This document shows positions 63,020 to 64,000 of a stretch of DNA of 64,000 bases, piece after piece; within the stretch, counting starts at the first letter, position 1; the number at the start of each line of letters is the position of its first letter. Under the pieces are notes generated by a model that was given only the letters and a program-made list of their open reading frames with translations, was not told where the DNA came from and searched no databases. The DNA is taken from contig LR990044.1 of assembly GCA_905147135.1 (NCBI GenBank), positions 10,482,122 through 10,546,121 of the forward strand. The letters run 5' to 3'. This stretch comes from Blastobasis lacticolella. Lineage: Eukaryota; Arthropoda; Insecta; Lepidoptera; Blastobasidae. The position numbers were made by a program, and so were the translations under genes.

Positions 63020-64000
63020 ATCACCATCAAATAGGCTTGATGAAGGGGAGTAGGGGGGCTTGGAAGGCCAAGCCATTTGACGGAATATTTGCCTTCCAGG
63101 TGTCTAATTACTGGTCTTCCAAAATGTCTACCGACACATGATCAGTTTGATCAGGCCTAAGTTTATAATGCCACTAGATCAAGGGCATGAAGGTGAGTGG
63201 CCCCAATGACTCCTTTGTAAGTGATTCTTGTTCCGTTGTATCCTCTGATATAAATAAATGCAATAAATGTTTTATCACGTAAATCTTTACAACCCAACAT
63301 ATCTATATCTTGTAGCGCAATGGACGTTAGTTTTGTTCAGGTTTTATAAGTCATTGTCGCAACCCATTCTTAGTTATTTCGGCCTTCGGCCTTCTCCAAG
63401 CCTCAATAGCCATTTTTTAGTTACACCTCAGATATTCTATCGGCATTTCACCTTAAGTAGCCATACGCACAAAGAAGGAACACGCTTACATCGACTTGTT
63501 GTGACGGCTTGTTTTCATTTACCTTGAAGGAGTTCAGATTGTACTCATCAGCTACATAATATTGGGAGGCAAGACGTTCTAATCATTTGCGTCTCTCCAC
63601 TTTGTCGCGTCAAAATTTCAATCGAATGAAGTAAAACTAAAGGGACTAGGTTAGGGAAACCTTAAAAGGTCAAGTTTTGTGTTACACAATTTTAGATTCC
63701 ACATACTGTAAATTGTAAATAGGTATAAGTTACCGCAATAAACTTTTATTTATTTATGTTATTTATTTAATGTCTCTTTGCAAACCTTGTTAATCGTTTT
63801 ATATCGGTTTAAAGCTCTACCCCAATTTTATTGTTTGCAGACCCTTTGTTTCGCAAGTTCTTTGAAGAATCATAATAAATTCAATATTCATAATTATTTC
63901 ATTATATTGTGAGTGAACACAAACAAATTTAGAAATTGTTACATTAATTTTGTTACTCATCGTTGAAATAAACTGGTACCTCATTACTCCAAAGATAACT
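63020..64000. other. Unassigned DNA to the window end
   Basis: AATAAA signals near 63252 and 63740 are not linked to a coding region. No TE or gene recognised. Confidence 0.4.

Noticed and set aside
1..64000. CRISPR arrays, rRNA operons, bacterial-type operons or LTR retrotransposons
   Set aside because: No regularly spaced identical repeats, no rRNA core sequences, no closely packed same-strand genes and no long terminal repeats with gag/pol motifs were found on reading both strands.

Overview
This window reads as nuclear DNA of a moth or butterfly (Lepidoptera). It is AT-rich, has no recognisable host gene and no bacterial-type operons, and is packed with SINEs and LINE fragments. Several of these I recognise from general knowledge as typical of lepidopteran genomes: a tRNA-headed SINE ending in the conserved block around GCTTTGCTTACTTTGGGGCT, and RTE-type LINE ends with GATGATGATGA tails. 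The species cannot be named from the sequence alone.

The only intact protein-coding unit is a two-ORF non-LTR retrotransposon (CR1/Jockey-group LINE) at about 17991-24565. ORF1 (19052-20881) has coiled coils, an Ala/Pro-rich repeat domain and an SGNH-esterase-like domain. ORF2 (20866-23760) has an APE-type endonuclease and a reverse transcriptase with all the key residues I looked for. The ORFs overlap by 16 nt in a -1 arrangement. A canonical U_UUA_AAC slippery heptamer lies inside the overlap, immediately before the ORF1 stop, and this is the most interesting signal in the window. Diverged ~120-bp tandem units lie upstream, a GC-rich module sits in the 3' UTR, and the tail is (CATTTT)-like.

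The left part (1-17990) holds LINE ORF2 C-terminal fossils, a piggyBac-type MITE with TTAA target sites (6913-7579), a hairpin element between 12-bp direct repeats (11491-11669), a 5S-rRNA-like SINE with 12-bp target-site duplications (13028-13240), and about 3.5 kb of unassigned DNA just before the LINE.

The right part (24566-64000) is a patchwork of three recurrent short families, called here SINE-P (about 250 bp, GATGATGATG tail), SINE-S (about 365 bp, tRNA-Ser/Leu-like head) and SINE-T (tRNA-like head). Between them lie further LINE C-terminal fragments, several foldback MITEs (two with TA target sites and Tc1/mariner-like CAGT ends), and two unclassified dispersed families called here Z and L. 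Perfect 12-18 bp target-site duplications around SINE copies at 46415-46779, 52294-52555 and 53510-53762 mark comparatively recent insertions. The 3' end of SINE-S is visibly homologous to the 3' end of the RTE-type LINE fragments in the same window, which suggests that the SINE borrows that LINE's machinery.

No rRNA gene, functional tRNA gene, CRISPR array or convincing host exon was found. The stretch is best read as intergenic or large-intron DNA. All family assignments come from reading motifs by eye; no database search was possible.
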